From assembly GCA_938004315.1 (NCBI GenBank), contig CALKWG010000507.1, forward strand, positions 1 through 5,787: a DNA stretch of 5,787 nucleotides, read 5' to 3'. The position numbers and the translations under genes are program-made. This DNA comes from an uncultured Spirochaetaceae bacterium (GTDB lineage: Bacteria; Spirochaetota; Spirochaetia; Treponematales; UBA12059). A model generated the notes under the pieces. The model did no database searches. It was given only the letters and a program-made list of their open reading frames with translations, and was not told the origin of the DNA. Shown piece after piece: positions 1 to 5,739 of this stretch. How positions within the stretch are numbered: position 1 is the stretch's first letter; every line of letters begins with the position of its first letter.

Positions 1-112
1 CCTTGGACAAGCCGGAGGCTTTGGACAGGGCGGCCTCGTCCATCGGGTCGGATTCAAGGAAGAGGATAGTCTGAAGGAGCGCCGCCTCCTTCTCAAGGTT
101 CAGATCCATCAT
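1..112 (-). CDS. scpB: Segregation and condensation protein B, N-terminal fragment (cut by window edge)
   Basis: This is the beginning of ScpB, the winged-helix protein that dimerises and binds the kleisin ScpA in the SMC-ScpA-ScpB chromosome-condensation complex. Only 37 codons are present, because the gene runs off the left edge. The visible peptide starts MMDLNLEKEAALLQTILF and continues LESDPMDEAALSKASGLSK. This matches the first helix and turn of the ScpB N-terminal winged helix (pattern: E-x-x-LL-x-x-ILF, then a short acidic/Pro turn, then L-x-x-x-x-GL). Two consecutive ATG codons could start it, at 112 and at 109. A GGAG at 118-115 is 2 nt from the first and 5 nt from the second, so the start at 109 is better placed. 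The gene overlaps the 3' end of scpA by 17-20 bp in another frame, which suggests translational coupling. The position directly after scpA is the usual one for scpB and strongly supports the call despite the short fragment. Confidence 0.85.
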   Translation of the reverse strand, partial: MMDLNLEKEAALLQTILFLESDPMDEAALSKASGLSK

Positions 113-866
113 GGCTCCGCTTCTCGTATTTTCGTATCTGGATGTCGCCGAACAGGCGATGCTGACGTATGGAGATAAGGCGGTACTTCACCGCCTCGAG
201 TATGGACAGGAAGGCGCAGACGATGTCGAGGGTCGAGTTGGGGCGCGTGATCAGGTCATGGAAGCTGAACGATTCGCGCGACTCGAGGAGCTCATGTATG
301 AGCGCCGTCTTCTCGTTGATGGATACTTCTTCATACAAGTCGATAATCCGCTCGCTCGAGATACCGCCTATGAGGCTCGAAAAGGACTTAAGGAGGTCCC
401 AGACGTCGATTTCTTCCCAGAGCTCGGCTTCGTCGGCGAAGGGCAAGGCCCTTTGCATCTTCTTACGTTCGATGGTCCATTCGGCCTCGGCTTCCTTGCG
501 CTCCATGAGCTCGGACAGCTTCTTGAACTTCTGGTATTCGATGAGCTTCTCGACCAGGTCCTGGCGCGGGTCATCGAGCTCGTCGCCTAGGTTGATCTCG
601 ACGGGCAGGAGCATGCGGCTCTTGATGTAGAGGAGCGTCGCCGCCATCGAGTAGAACTCGGTCAGGTCGTCGAGCTCCAGGCGTTCCGACTGCGTGAGGT
701 AGGCTAAGAACTGCTCGGTGATGACGTGGATGGGTATGTCATAGACGCTCACCTCGTTCTTCTTGATGAGGAACAAAAGGAGGTCGAGGGGGCCTTCGAA
801 GTCGTTAAGGCGGAAGCGATGGCCCTTGCCTATCTCTCCCTGGGCGAGCTCTGGGTAATCCTGCAT
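93..866 (-). CDS. scpA: Segregation and condensation protein A (kleisin subunit of the SMC complex)
   Basis: ScpA is the kleisin that bridges the two heads of the SMC dimer and, with ScpB, forms the bacterial condensin that compacts and segregates the chromosome on the nucleoid. The protein is 257 aa, the normal family length. The diagnostic N-terminal block is at residues 20-58: FEGPLDLLLFLIKKNEV (23-39) followed by DIPIHVITEQFLAYL, the SMC-neck-binding helices. LLYIKSRMLLP (78-88) is the second conserved family motif. Residues 100-140 are charged and probably helical, forming the ScpB-binding middle. Residues about 185-245 form the C-terminal winged helix that caps the SMC head. The ATG at 866 is the only plausible start: it lies 22 residues before the FEGPLDLL block and there is no in-frame ATG between them. 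Its ribosome site is weak (GGACGGA a few bases upstream). The gene starts 29 bp after the folK stop and its end overlaps scpB. A possible own promoter lies at 895-924. Confidence 0.96.
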   Translation of the reverse strand: MQDYPELAQGEIGKGHRFRLNDFEGPLDLLLFLIKKNEVSVYDIPIHVITEQFLAYLTQSERLELDDLTEFYSMAATLLYIKSRMLLPVEINLGDELDDPRQDLVEKLIEYQKFKKLSELMERKEAEAEWTIERKKMQRALPFADEAELWEEIDVWDLLKSFSSLIGGISSERIIDLYEEVSINEKTALIHELLESRESFSFHDLITRPNSTLDIVCAFLSILEAVKYRLISIRQHRLFGDIQIRKYEKRSHDGSEP

Positions 867-894
867 GCCATTCCGTCCGGTCGGGTTAGGCGGG

Positions 895-924
895 ATTATA
901 GCCGCGCCGATCGGTAGAGGTAAA
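895..924 (-). promoter_or_regulatory. Candidate sigma-70-type promoter for scpAB, overlapping the folK stop codon
   Basis: On the minus strand a perfect TATAAT (900-895) overlaps the TAA stop of folK (898-896). An 18-bp spacer separates it from TTTACC (924-919), which matches 4 of 6 positions of TTGACA. The scpA ATG is 29 bp downstream of the -10 box, leaving a leader of about 20 nt. A perfect -10 hexamer in such GC-rich sequence is uncommon, but part of it is forced by the stop codon, and the -35 is only fair. No start-site evidence exists, so this remains a candidate. Confidence 0.4.
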
Positions 925-1402
925 TCCCCTGATCGGGTAAAAGCGCCAGGGCCTCGGCGTAGCGGCGGCCGCCTCGAGGGCCCGCCGCCGGGGCGCGAAG
1001 CTCGGGCTCCAGCTCGAGGAGCGGCACGAGCACGAAGGCCCGCTCCTCGATGCCCGGGTGCGGGATCATGAGCTCGGGCTCGGCCATGACGAGCTCGCCG
1101 TAGAGGAGAAGGTCGATATCCAGAGGGCGCGGCCCCTTGAAGCGCTCTTTGGCGCGGTCGCGGCCGTGTGCGGCCTCTATGCCCTGCGTAAGGGACAGGA
1201 GCTCGCGCGGCGACAGCTCGGTATCGCCGGCGGCGACGAGGTTCAGGAACTCGGCCTGGTCCTCATCGTAGCGCGGCTTGGTGCGATATACCGACGAGGA
1301 CCGTAGCCGGTTGAGCGATGCCGAGAGCTCCGCGAGGGCGGCGTCCAGAGTCGCGAGGCTATCGCCTTGGTTGGAACCCAGGCCCAGGTAGACGCGGGTC
1401 AG
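896..1402 (-). CDS. folK: 2-amino-4-hydroxy-6-hydroxymethyldihydropteridine pyrophosphokinase (HPPK)
   Basis: HPPK transfers pyrophosphate from ATP to 6-hydroxymethyl-7,8-dihydropterin, the step before dihydropteroate synthase in folate synthesis; it is a soluble cytoplasmic enzyme. The predicted protein is 168 aa (E. coli FolK is about 159). Visible family signatures: [12 protein letters not shown] at 4-15 (pterin/ATP fold entry), the SSVYRTKP segment at 36-43, EFLNLV at 51-56, and the hallmark [13 protein letters not shown] at 90-102. There Asp95 and Asp97 are the Mg2+ ligands and Arg92 binds substrate; [11 protein letters not shown] at 113-123 supplies His115. The frame stays open far upstream, but those residues (Arg/Gly-rich) are a shadow of the recA tail. 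No ATG, GTG or TTG lies near the homologous N-terminus. The only fitting codon is CTG at 1402-1400, whose last two bases are the first two of the recA TGA stop, giving a 4-bp CTGA overlap. Translation is therefore probably coupled to recA. The family call is firm; the start codon is inferred. Confidence 0.93.
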   Translation of the reverse strand: MTRVYLGLGSNQGDSLATLDAALAELSASLNRLRSSSVYRTKPRYDEDQAEFLNLVAAGDTELSPRELLSLTQGIEAAHGRDRAKERFKGPRPLDIDLLLYGELVMAEPELMIPHPGIEERAFVLVPLLELEPELRAPAAGPRGGRRYAEALALLPDQGIYLYRSARL

Positions 1403-2637
1403 AACAGCCCGCCGTCGTCGTCGTCCGCCGCCTTGACCGCCGGCTGCCGGCCCGCGCGGGCCGCCGCCGGCTTGGCGGCCTCGGCGCTCGGCGCGGGAGC
1501 GGCCGGCATAGCCGCGGCGCGGCCCAGCTTGGGCGCGGCTTCGGCGACGGCCTCGGCGCGGGGTTTCGCGGCAGTAGCCGCGGCGGCAGTAGCCGCGGCG
1601 GTTCCCTGCCCTTCCTTTGGCGGGAACATGATAGCCCGGACCTTGGTTTCGATTTCGTTCGCCAGGTCGGGATTCTGCTCCAGGTTGGTCTTCACGTTCT
1701 CGCGGCCCTGGCCGAGCTTCTCCTCGCCGTAGGTGTACCAAGCGCCCTTCTTGTCCACGATGCCGCACTTGACCGCGGCGTCCACGAGGCTGCCGGAGGC
1801 GGAGATGCCCTTACCGAACATGATCTCCATCTCGACGCGGCGGAAGGGCGGCGCGACCTTGTTCTTAACGACCTTGACGCGGACCTTGTTGCCGATGGCC
1901 TCGTCGGCGCCGGCCTCGATGGTCTCGATGCGCCGCACCTCGAGACGGACGGACGCGTAGAACTTGAGCGCGTTACCGCCGGTGGTGGTCTCCGGGTTGC
2001 CGAACATGACGCCTATCTTCATGCGTATCTGGTTGATGAAGACGAGTATAGCCTTGGACTTGCCTATGGTGCCGGTGAGCTTGCGCAAGGCCTGGCTCAT
2101 GAGCCTGGCCTGCAGGCCTACGTGGGCGTCGCCCATGTCGCCCTCGATCTCGGCCTGGGGGGTGAGCGCGGCCACGGAGTCTACGACGATCACGTCGACG
2201 GCGCCGGAGCGTACCAGGGACTCGGCTATCTCGAGGGCCTGTTCGCCGTTATCAGGCTGCGACACCCAGAGCTCGTCGATATTGACGCCGAGGTTCTTAG
2301 CGTAGACGGGGTCTAAGGCGTGCTCGGCGTCGATGAAGGCGGCGATGCCGCCCTTCTTTTGGCATTCGGCTATGGCGTGCAGGGCCAGGGTCGTCTTGCC
2401 CGAGGATTCGGGGCCGTATATCTCGATGATGCGGCCGCGCGGATAGCCGCCCACGCCGAGGGCCTCGTCCAGCAGTATAGAACCGGAAGGGATCGAATCG
2501 ATGGCCAGGGCGCCTTGGTTGGCCCCGAGCTTCATGAGGGAGCCGGTGCCGTACTGCTTCTCTATCTGAAGGCGGGCCGCCTCGAGCGCCTTGAGCTTAT
2601 CCTCGCCGCTGACCGGCGTATTGTCCGCTTTCGCCAT
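1399..2637 (-). CDS. recA: Recombinase A with an extended Ala/Pro-rich C-terminal tail
   Basis: RecA polymerises on single-stranded DNA, drives homologous pairing and strand exchange, and as a filament stimulates LexA self-cleavage. The predicted protein is 412 aa, about 60 more than E. coli RecA. Key sites: Walker A GPESSGKT (75-82), catalytic Glu105 in DAEHALD, Walker B VVDSVAAL (Asp153), DNA-binding loop L1 around [18 protein letters not shown] (165-182) and loop L2 [19 protein letters not shown] (214-232). After the standard C-terminal domain ends near residue 342 (IMFPPKEG), a low-complexity Ala/Pro tail follows and closes with an acidic DDDDGGLF, which resembles the acidic RecA tail that modulates DNA access. 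The reading frame is open well upstream, but the start at 2637 is fixed by the conserved N-terminus (MAKADN...[17 protein letters not shown]) and by a strong AGGAGG at 2648-2643, 5 nt before the ATG. It is the first gene after the 100-bp promoter region and is overlapped by folK at its stop. Confidence 0.98.
   Translation of the reverse strand: MAKADNTPVSGEDKLKALEAARLQIEKQYGTGSLMKLGANQGALAIDSIPSGSILLDEALGVGGYPRGRIIEIYGPESSGKTTLALHAIAECQKKGGIAAFIDAEHALDPVYAKNLGVNIDELWVSQPDNGEQALEIAESLVRSGAVDVIVVDSVAALTPQAEIEGDMGDAHVGLQARLMSQALRKLTGTIGKSKAILVFINQIRMKIGVMFGNPETTTGGNALKFYASVRLEVRRIETIEAGADEAIGNKVRVKVVKNKVAPPFRRVEMEIMFGKGISASGSLVDAAVKCGIVDKKGAWYTYGEEKLGQGRENVKTNLEQNPDLANEIETKVRAIMFPPKEGQGTAAATAAAATAAKPRAEAVAEAAPKLGRAAAMPAAPAPSAEAAKPAAARAGRQPAVKAADDDDGGLF
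1571..1600 (-). repeat. Perfect 15-bp tandem duplication in the recA tail
   Basis: The 15-base unit GCAGTAGCCGCGGCG (plus strand) occurs twice back to back, at 1571-1585 and 1586-1600. It keeps the recA frame and encodes two copies of Ala-Ala-Ala-Thr-Ala within the low-complexity tail (about residues 348-357). Identity at the nucleotide level, including the same rare-looking ACT and GCT codons, points to a recent slippage duplication rather than selection for alanine alone. Confidence 0.85.
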
Positions 2638-2642
2638 GCTGT

Positions 2643-2648
2643 CCTCCT
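2643..2648 (-). promoter_or_regulatory. Strong Shine-Dalgarno of recA
   Basis: AGGAGG on the minus strand, followed by ACAGC and the ATG at 2637. It is the best ribosome site in the window, and it decides the recA start against the open frame that continues about 80 codons upstream into the preceding permease gene region. Confidence 0.9.
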
Positions 2649-2683
2649 GCGGCCCTAGTACGCCCGACGGGAGCGCGCCGCTT

Positions 2684-2695
2684 GCATACGGATGC
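2684..2695. promoter_or_regulatory. Short palindrome GCAT-N4-ATGC in the recA leader, candidate operator
   Basis: On the minus strand the sequence is GCATCCGTATGC: 4-bp arms with a 4-bp spacer. It lies roughly 10-20 bp downstream of the predicted recA transcription start and about 47 bp before the ATG. The arm and spacer geometry equals that of Gram-positive LexA boxes (GAAC-N4-GTTC), but the bases differ. No canonical CTGT-N8-ACAG or GAAC-N4-GTTC site is seen in this region. Palindromes of this size arise by chance, so the regulatory reading is weak. Confidence 0.2.
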
Positions 2696-2700
2696 TGATT

Positions 2701-2726
2701 TATACCGGGCCCACTATACCCCGGGC
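2701..2726. repeat. Imperfect direct repeat around the recA -10 box
   Basis: On the plus strand TATACCGGGC (2701-2710) is repeated 14 bp later as TATACCCCGGGC (2715-2726), differing by an extra CC. The second copy contains part of the recA -10 box and part of the promoter spacer; the first covers the expected transcription start. The copies could be two binding sites for one regulator on nearly the same helical face, or a simple local duplication of GC-rich sequence. Confidence 0.35.
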
Positions 2727-2741
2727 TCGACGCTTTGTCAC
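2713..2741 (-). promoter_or_regulatory. Probable sigma-70-type promoter of recA
   Basis: On the minus strand GTGACA (2741-2736, 5 of 6 matches to TTGACA) is followed by a 17-bp spacer and TATAGT (2718-2713, 5 of 6 matches to TATAAT). Transcription should start near 2706, giving a leader of about 69 nt before the recA ATG. The -35 box includes the TGA stop of the upstream permease gene (2740-2738), so the promoter begins exactly where that gene ends. A second AT-rich hexamer, TATAAA, just downstream lacks a fitting -35. No terminator-like hairpin with a T-tract separates the upstream cassette from recA, so read-through is possible. Confidence 0.65.
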
Positions 2742-4042
2742 CGCCTCCTAAACGCCTCCATCGGGTCGAGCTTCGCGGCCTTGCGCGCCGGGAGCAGGGC
2801 CGCGATGAAGCAGAGCAGCACCGTCGCGCCGAAGACCGCCGCGACCTCGGCCGGGCCCAGGGTGGACGGGATCGTCTCAAGGTAGTATTCGGGATCGAGG
2901 AGCGCCGCTCGCTCGTAGGCGCCGCCGCTCATAAAGGCCCAGAGCGCCCGGCCGCCGTTGGCCGCGAACTCCAAGGCGCGCAGGATCTCGTTGATGCGAT
3001 AGGCCGCTAGTAGGCCCAGGCACGAGCCCACCGCTCCGCCGGCCGCTCCCAGGACGGCGCCGCCGAAGGCGAAGGTCCGAGCCAGATCTTTAGGCCGGGC
3101 GCCTAGGCTCTTTAAGACGGCGATCTCGTGGGCGCGCTCGAGCACGAGGGTCGTGAGGGCGCTCGAGACGTTGACCGCGGCTATGGCGACGGTCATGGCC
3201 ATGATGAGGATGAGCATGGTCCTGGTGCTCGAAAGGGACTCGAAGAGATTGCGCTCGATCTGGCTCCAGGGGTAGACGGCGTAGCCTCCCTCGACCAAGG
3301 CCGCCTCGGCGGCCTTCGCCGCGGCCTCAGGATCGGCGAAGGGATCGTCGGCCTTCAGGCCCACGAAGCTCCTGGCGCCGGCGGGGTCGAGGAGGCGCGC
3401 GGCCTGCGCCGCGCCGATGAAGATCCACTGCGAATCCAGCTCACGGTAGCCGGCGGAGACGATCCCGCGCACCCGCACGATGCCCACGCGCGGCTGGGGT
3501 TCGCCGTCGGCGCGGCGGCGCACGGTGATGAGGTTGACGATATCGCCGGGGGCCGCCCCCAGGCGGCGGGCCAGCGCGCTCCCTAGGAGCGCGTCGTTGG
3601 GCCCCGAGAGCTCGAGCGAGCCCGCCTCGAGCCGGAGGTACGCGGCGGTGCCCGGATCGTCCAGGAAGCCCTGCTCCACGGCCCGTATAGCCGCGCCTTC
3701 CCGGCGTCCGGCCATGAAGGCGACGCCGACCGATTGGGTCTCTATCCACGCGCCGCGCACGCCCGGCGCGGCGCGCAGGGCGTCGCGGGCCGCCTCGAGG
3801 CTCGCCCCGGAGCCGAAGGCGTGGGCCTGGGCGTGGTAGGTGCCCAACTCCACGTAGCGGGCGCTGATACCCTGGATCATGCCGTCGGCCACCTGCATCA
3901 CGACGAGCAAGGGCACGAGCGACAGCCCTATGGACAGCACCGCGCCCCGCAAGGCCCTGCGAGCCTGGTCCCGTCGCCCGGCCCCGTCCTGCCGCCCGGA
4001 GAGCAGGCGGGATGCGACGAAGGCTATCGAGGACGCCTTCAT
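2738..4042 (-). CDS. LolE/LolC-type ABC permease (probable lipoprotein-releasing system, second permease)
   Basis: This is an inner-membrane permease of the FtsX/LolC-LolE class, 434 aa, close to the usual 400-415. Layout: a basic N-terminus, TM1 at about 32-52, a periplasmic domain of about 220 residues (55-272), then three closing membrane segments at about 275-297, 322-346 and 396-418. Family marks are the W-x-x-x-x-x-N-L-F segment before TM2 (W259...NLF), the coupling-helix motif [16 protein letters not shown] (302-317), which contacts the ATPase, and the terminal [15 protein letters not shown]. It starts at ATG 4042, inside an ATGA overlap with the ATPase stop, with a GGAG only 2 nt away, so translation is probably coupled. 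With the partner permease and ATPase it should extract lipoproteins from the inner membrane for delivery to a LolA-like carrier. A different FtsX-class exporter cannot be excluded. LolE versus LolC cannot be settled from sequence by eye; gene order suggests LolE. Confidence 0.85.
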   Translation of the reverse strand: MKASSIAFVASRLLSGRQDGAGRRDQARRALRGAVLSIGLSLVPLLVVMQVADGMIQGISARYVELGTYHAQAHAFGSGASLEAARDALRAAPGVRGAWIETQSVGVAFMAGRREGAAIRAVEQGFLDDPGTAAYLRLEAGSLELSGPNDALLGSALARRLGAAPGDIVNLITVRRRADGEPQPRVGIVRVRGIVSAGYRELDSQWIFIGAAQAARLLDPAGARSFVGLKADDPFADPEAAAKAAEAALVEGGYAVYPWSQIERNLFESLSSTRTMLILIMAMTVAIAAVNVSSALTTLVLERAHEIAVLKSLGARPKDLARTFAFGGAVLGAAGGAVGSCLGLLAAYRINEILRALEFAANGGRALWAFMSGGAYERAALLDPEYYLETIPSTLGPAEVAAVFGATVLLCFIAALLPARKAAKLDPMEAFRRR

Positions 4043-4719
4043 AGCTCCGACAGCGCCCCGTCGCTGAGGACGAAGCGGCGCTCGGCCCGTTCGGCCAGGC
4101 GCGGGTCGTGGGTGACGATGAGGAGGCCGGCGCCGCGCTCGGCGGCCACGGCGAAGAGCAGGTCCTCGACGGCGCGGGCCGCGCTTTCGTCCAGGCTGCC
4201 GGTCGGTTCGTCGGCCAGTACGAGGGCCGGGCCGTTCACCAGGGCCCGCGCGATGGCGACGCGTTGGCGCTCGCCGCCTGAGAGCTTGGTGGGCACGTGG
4301 CTAAGCCGGTCCTCCAGGCCTACGGCCCTGAGGAGGGCCTCGGCCGCCTGGAGCGCGGCGGCCTTGTTCCCATGCAGCATGAAGGCCGGGAGCATCACGT
4401 TCTCCAGGGCGCTGAAGTCCTTAAGGAGATAGTGCGATTGGAAGACGAAGCCCACCTGCGTGGACCTGAAGCGAGCGAGGGTTTCCTCGCTCGCGCGGGC
4501 GAGCTCGACGCCGCAGACCGAAACCGAGCCCGAGCTCGGTCGATCGAGGCCGCCGAGTATCGACAGGAGCGTGCTCTTGCCGCAGCCGCTCTTACCGCTG
4601 ACCGAGGCGCTTTGACCGGGCTCCAGGCGAAGGTCGACCCCGCGCAGGATATGGAGCTCCTCGGCCTCGCTCATGAAGGTCTTGAAGAGCCCCGAGCAGA
4701 CGACGCCGGAATCATTCAT
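4039..4719 (-). CDS. lolD: LolD-type ABC transporter ATP-binding protein
   Basis: This is the cytoplasmic ATPase that would power the flanking LolC/LolE-like permeases; 226 aa, the usual LolD length (E. coli about 233). All ABC motifs are intact: Walker A GKSGCGKST (42-50), Q-loop Gln94 in FVFQSHYLLKDFSALENVMLP, signature LSGGERQRVAIARAL (146-160), Walker B LVLADEPTG with catalytic Glu171, D-loop SLD (175-177) and switch His204 (VTHD). The FQ-x-x-x-LL-x-x-x-x-A-x-ENV-x-LP block after the Q-loop is typical of the LolD/MacB/FtsE subclass that works with FtsX-fold permeases. The start at 4719 has GGAGG 9 nt upstream and overlaps the previous permease stop by 8 bp; its own stop overlaps the next permease by 4 bp. 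Lipoprotein release is inferred from the permease-ATPase-permease order; related exporters of this subclass are the alternative. Confidence 0.85.
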   Translation of the reverse strand: MNDSGVVCSGLFKTFMSEAEELHILRGVDLRLEPGQSASVSGKSGCGKSTLLSILGGLDRPSSGSVSVCGVELARASEETLARFRSTQVGFVFQSHYLLKDFSALENVMLPAFMLHGNKAAALQAAEALLRAVGLEDRLSHVPTKLSGGERQRVAIARALVNGPALVLADEPTGSLDESAARAVEDLLFAVAAERGAGLLIVTHDPRLAERAERRFVLSDGALSEL

Positions 4720-5739
4720 TGCGCAGTACCTCCGCGGGGGTAAAGGATCCGACCCGCGCGCTGGCGGCGAAGGCGGCGAGCAGGGCCGACGCGGCGCCGG
4801 CTAGGCCTATGAAGGCGAGCTCGGCCGGCCAAAGCCGTACCGGAACGTCGGAGAGATAGAACAGCTCGGGCGAGAAGAAACGGATCCCGTCGCCGCCGAA
4901 GAGCGACGCCGCGAAGCCGGCGGCCCGCTCGACGAAGCCGAAGACGGCGTTCACGTTGAGCGCTATGGCCGAGCCGGCCGCTAGCCCGACGGCGGCGCCG
5001 CCTAAGCCCGCCGCCGCGCCGTTCAAGACGAAGACGGCCTGCACGGCGGCCGGCCGGCCGCCCAAGGCCTTGAGGATGGCGACCTCCTCCATGCGCTCGT
5101 AGACCGCCTTGCGCATCGAATGGAAGATGTTGACGCCGACCACGATGAAGATGAGGCCGACCAAGGACATCATCACGTTCTTCTCCATGCGCAAGGCGCC
5201 GAAGAAGGCGCGGTTATAATGACGCCAGCTCTCAAACTCGGAGCCTTCGGGTAAGACGGCGGCGGCGTGGGCCGAGAAGCGCGCGTCGTCGTAGCGGTCC
5301 TTGAGCTTGACGCCGACCTGCGGGTTTTCGACGAGGCCCGCCAGGGCCGCCTCGTCGAATGACCAGAGGGCCAGGCCCGCGTCGAAGTCGTAGAAACCGG
5401 TATGGAAGACGCCCGAGACGCGGACGGGTACCATGGCGCTCTCGATACCGCTCTCCTCGTCGGCGGCGACGAGGAGCAGCTTGAGCTCGGCGCCTGCCGG
5501 GGCGTTCAGGCGGCGCGCCAGCTCCGAACCCAAGGCTATACCGCCGCCGTAGCCGCCCGAGCGCCACGCCAGCCCGGCTATGGCCGGATCGAGGGCCTCA
5601 GCGTTCGCCGGCAGGAGCTTTATACGCAGGCCCTCCACCCTGCCCCGCGCGTTGGTGACCAGGGTCCGAATGTCGGCGAAGGGCAGCGCGACCGAGGCGC
5701 CCGGCAGGGTTGCCAAGCTTTGGGCCAGCTCGGCGGCAG
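4712..5739 (-). CDS. LolC-type ABC permease, N-terminus missing (cut at contig end)
   Basis: This is an inner-membrane permease of the LolC/LolE class and presumed partner of the downstream ATPase and second permease. Genomic coding sequence gives 341 residues ending in PAEVLRNE. The N-terminal cytoplasmic stretch and TM1, perhaps 60-100 residues, are lost. What remains (numbered from the first genomic Ala) is most of the periplasmic domain (1 to about 183), TM2 at about 187-206, the coupling motif ERMEEVAILKALGGRP (214-229), TM3 at about 232-260, a periplasmic loop, TM4 at about 305-327, and the conserved tail F-T-P-A-E-V-L-R. The frame appears to continue to a GTG at 5773, but those 12 extra residues (TGVQTCALPIS after the start) are translated sequencing adapter, so the gene must be treated as open at its 5' end. 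Its stop overlaps the lolD start by 8 bp. Position first in the cassette, as in the classical lolCDE order, suggests LolC; another FtsX-class permease is possible. Confidence 0.85.

Noticed and set aside
1403..1768. N-terminal extension of FolK by about 120 residues
   Set aside because: It is open only because it lies out of frame on the recA tail; the residues are Arg/Gly-rich and absent from the HPPK family, and the conserved fold begins at the CTG at 1402.
1318..2316. A 332-codon open frame on the plus strand across recA and folK
   Set aside because: It is antisense to clearly conserved recA, is rich in Gly/Arg/Leu/Asp as expected from the complement of GC-rich codons, has no recognisable domain or ribosome site, and disappears as an explanation once recA is accepted.
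2649..2680. Hairpin CCCG/CGGG in the recA leader as a terminator or riboswitch
   Set aside because: The stem is only 3-4 bp with a tiny loop and no T-tract; the surrounding GC-rich sequence makes such short pairings expected.
2638..2880. N-terminal extension of RecA by about 80 residues
   Set aside because: The strong AGGAGG at 2648-2643 and the conserved MAKA...[11 protein letters not shown] start fix the gene at 2637; the upstream part crosses the promoter and the end of the permease gene.
3734..4432. A 232-codon plus-strand open frame over the permease and ATPase genes
   Set aside because: It is a shadow of two strongly supported minus-strand genes; the low-complexity Arg/Ser/Ala composition shows no domain.
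4594..4596. Cysteine in the LolD Walker A loop (GKSGCGKST) as an unusual redox switch
   Set aside because: SGCGKST is a common natural variant in ABC ATPases; nothing else suggests redox control.
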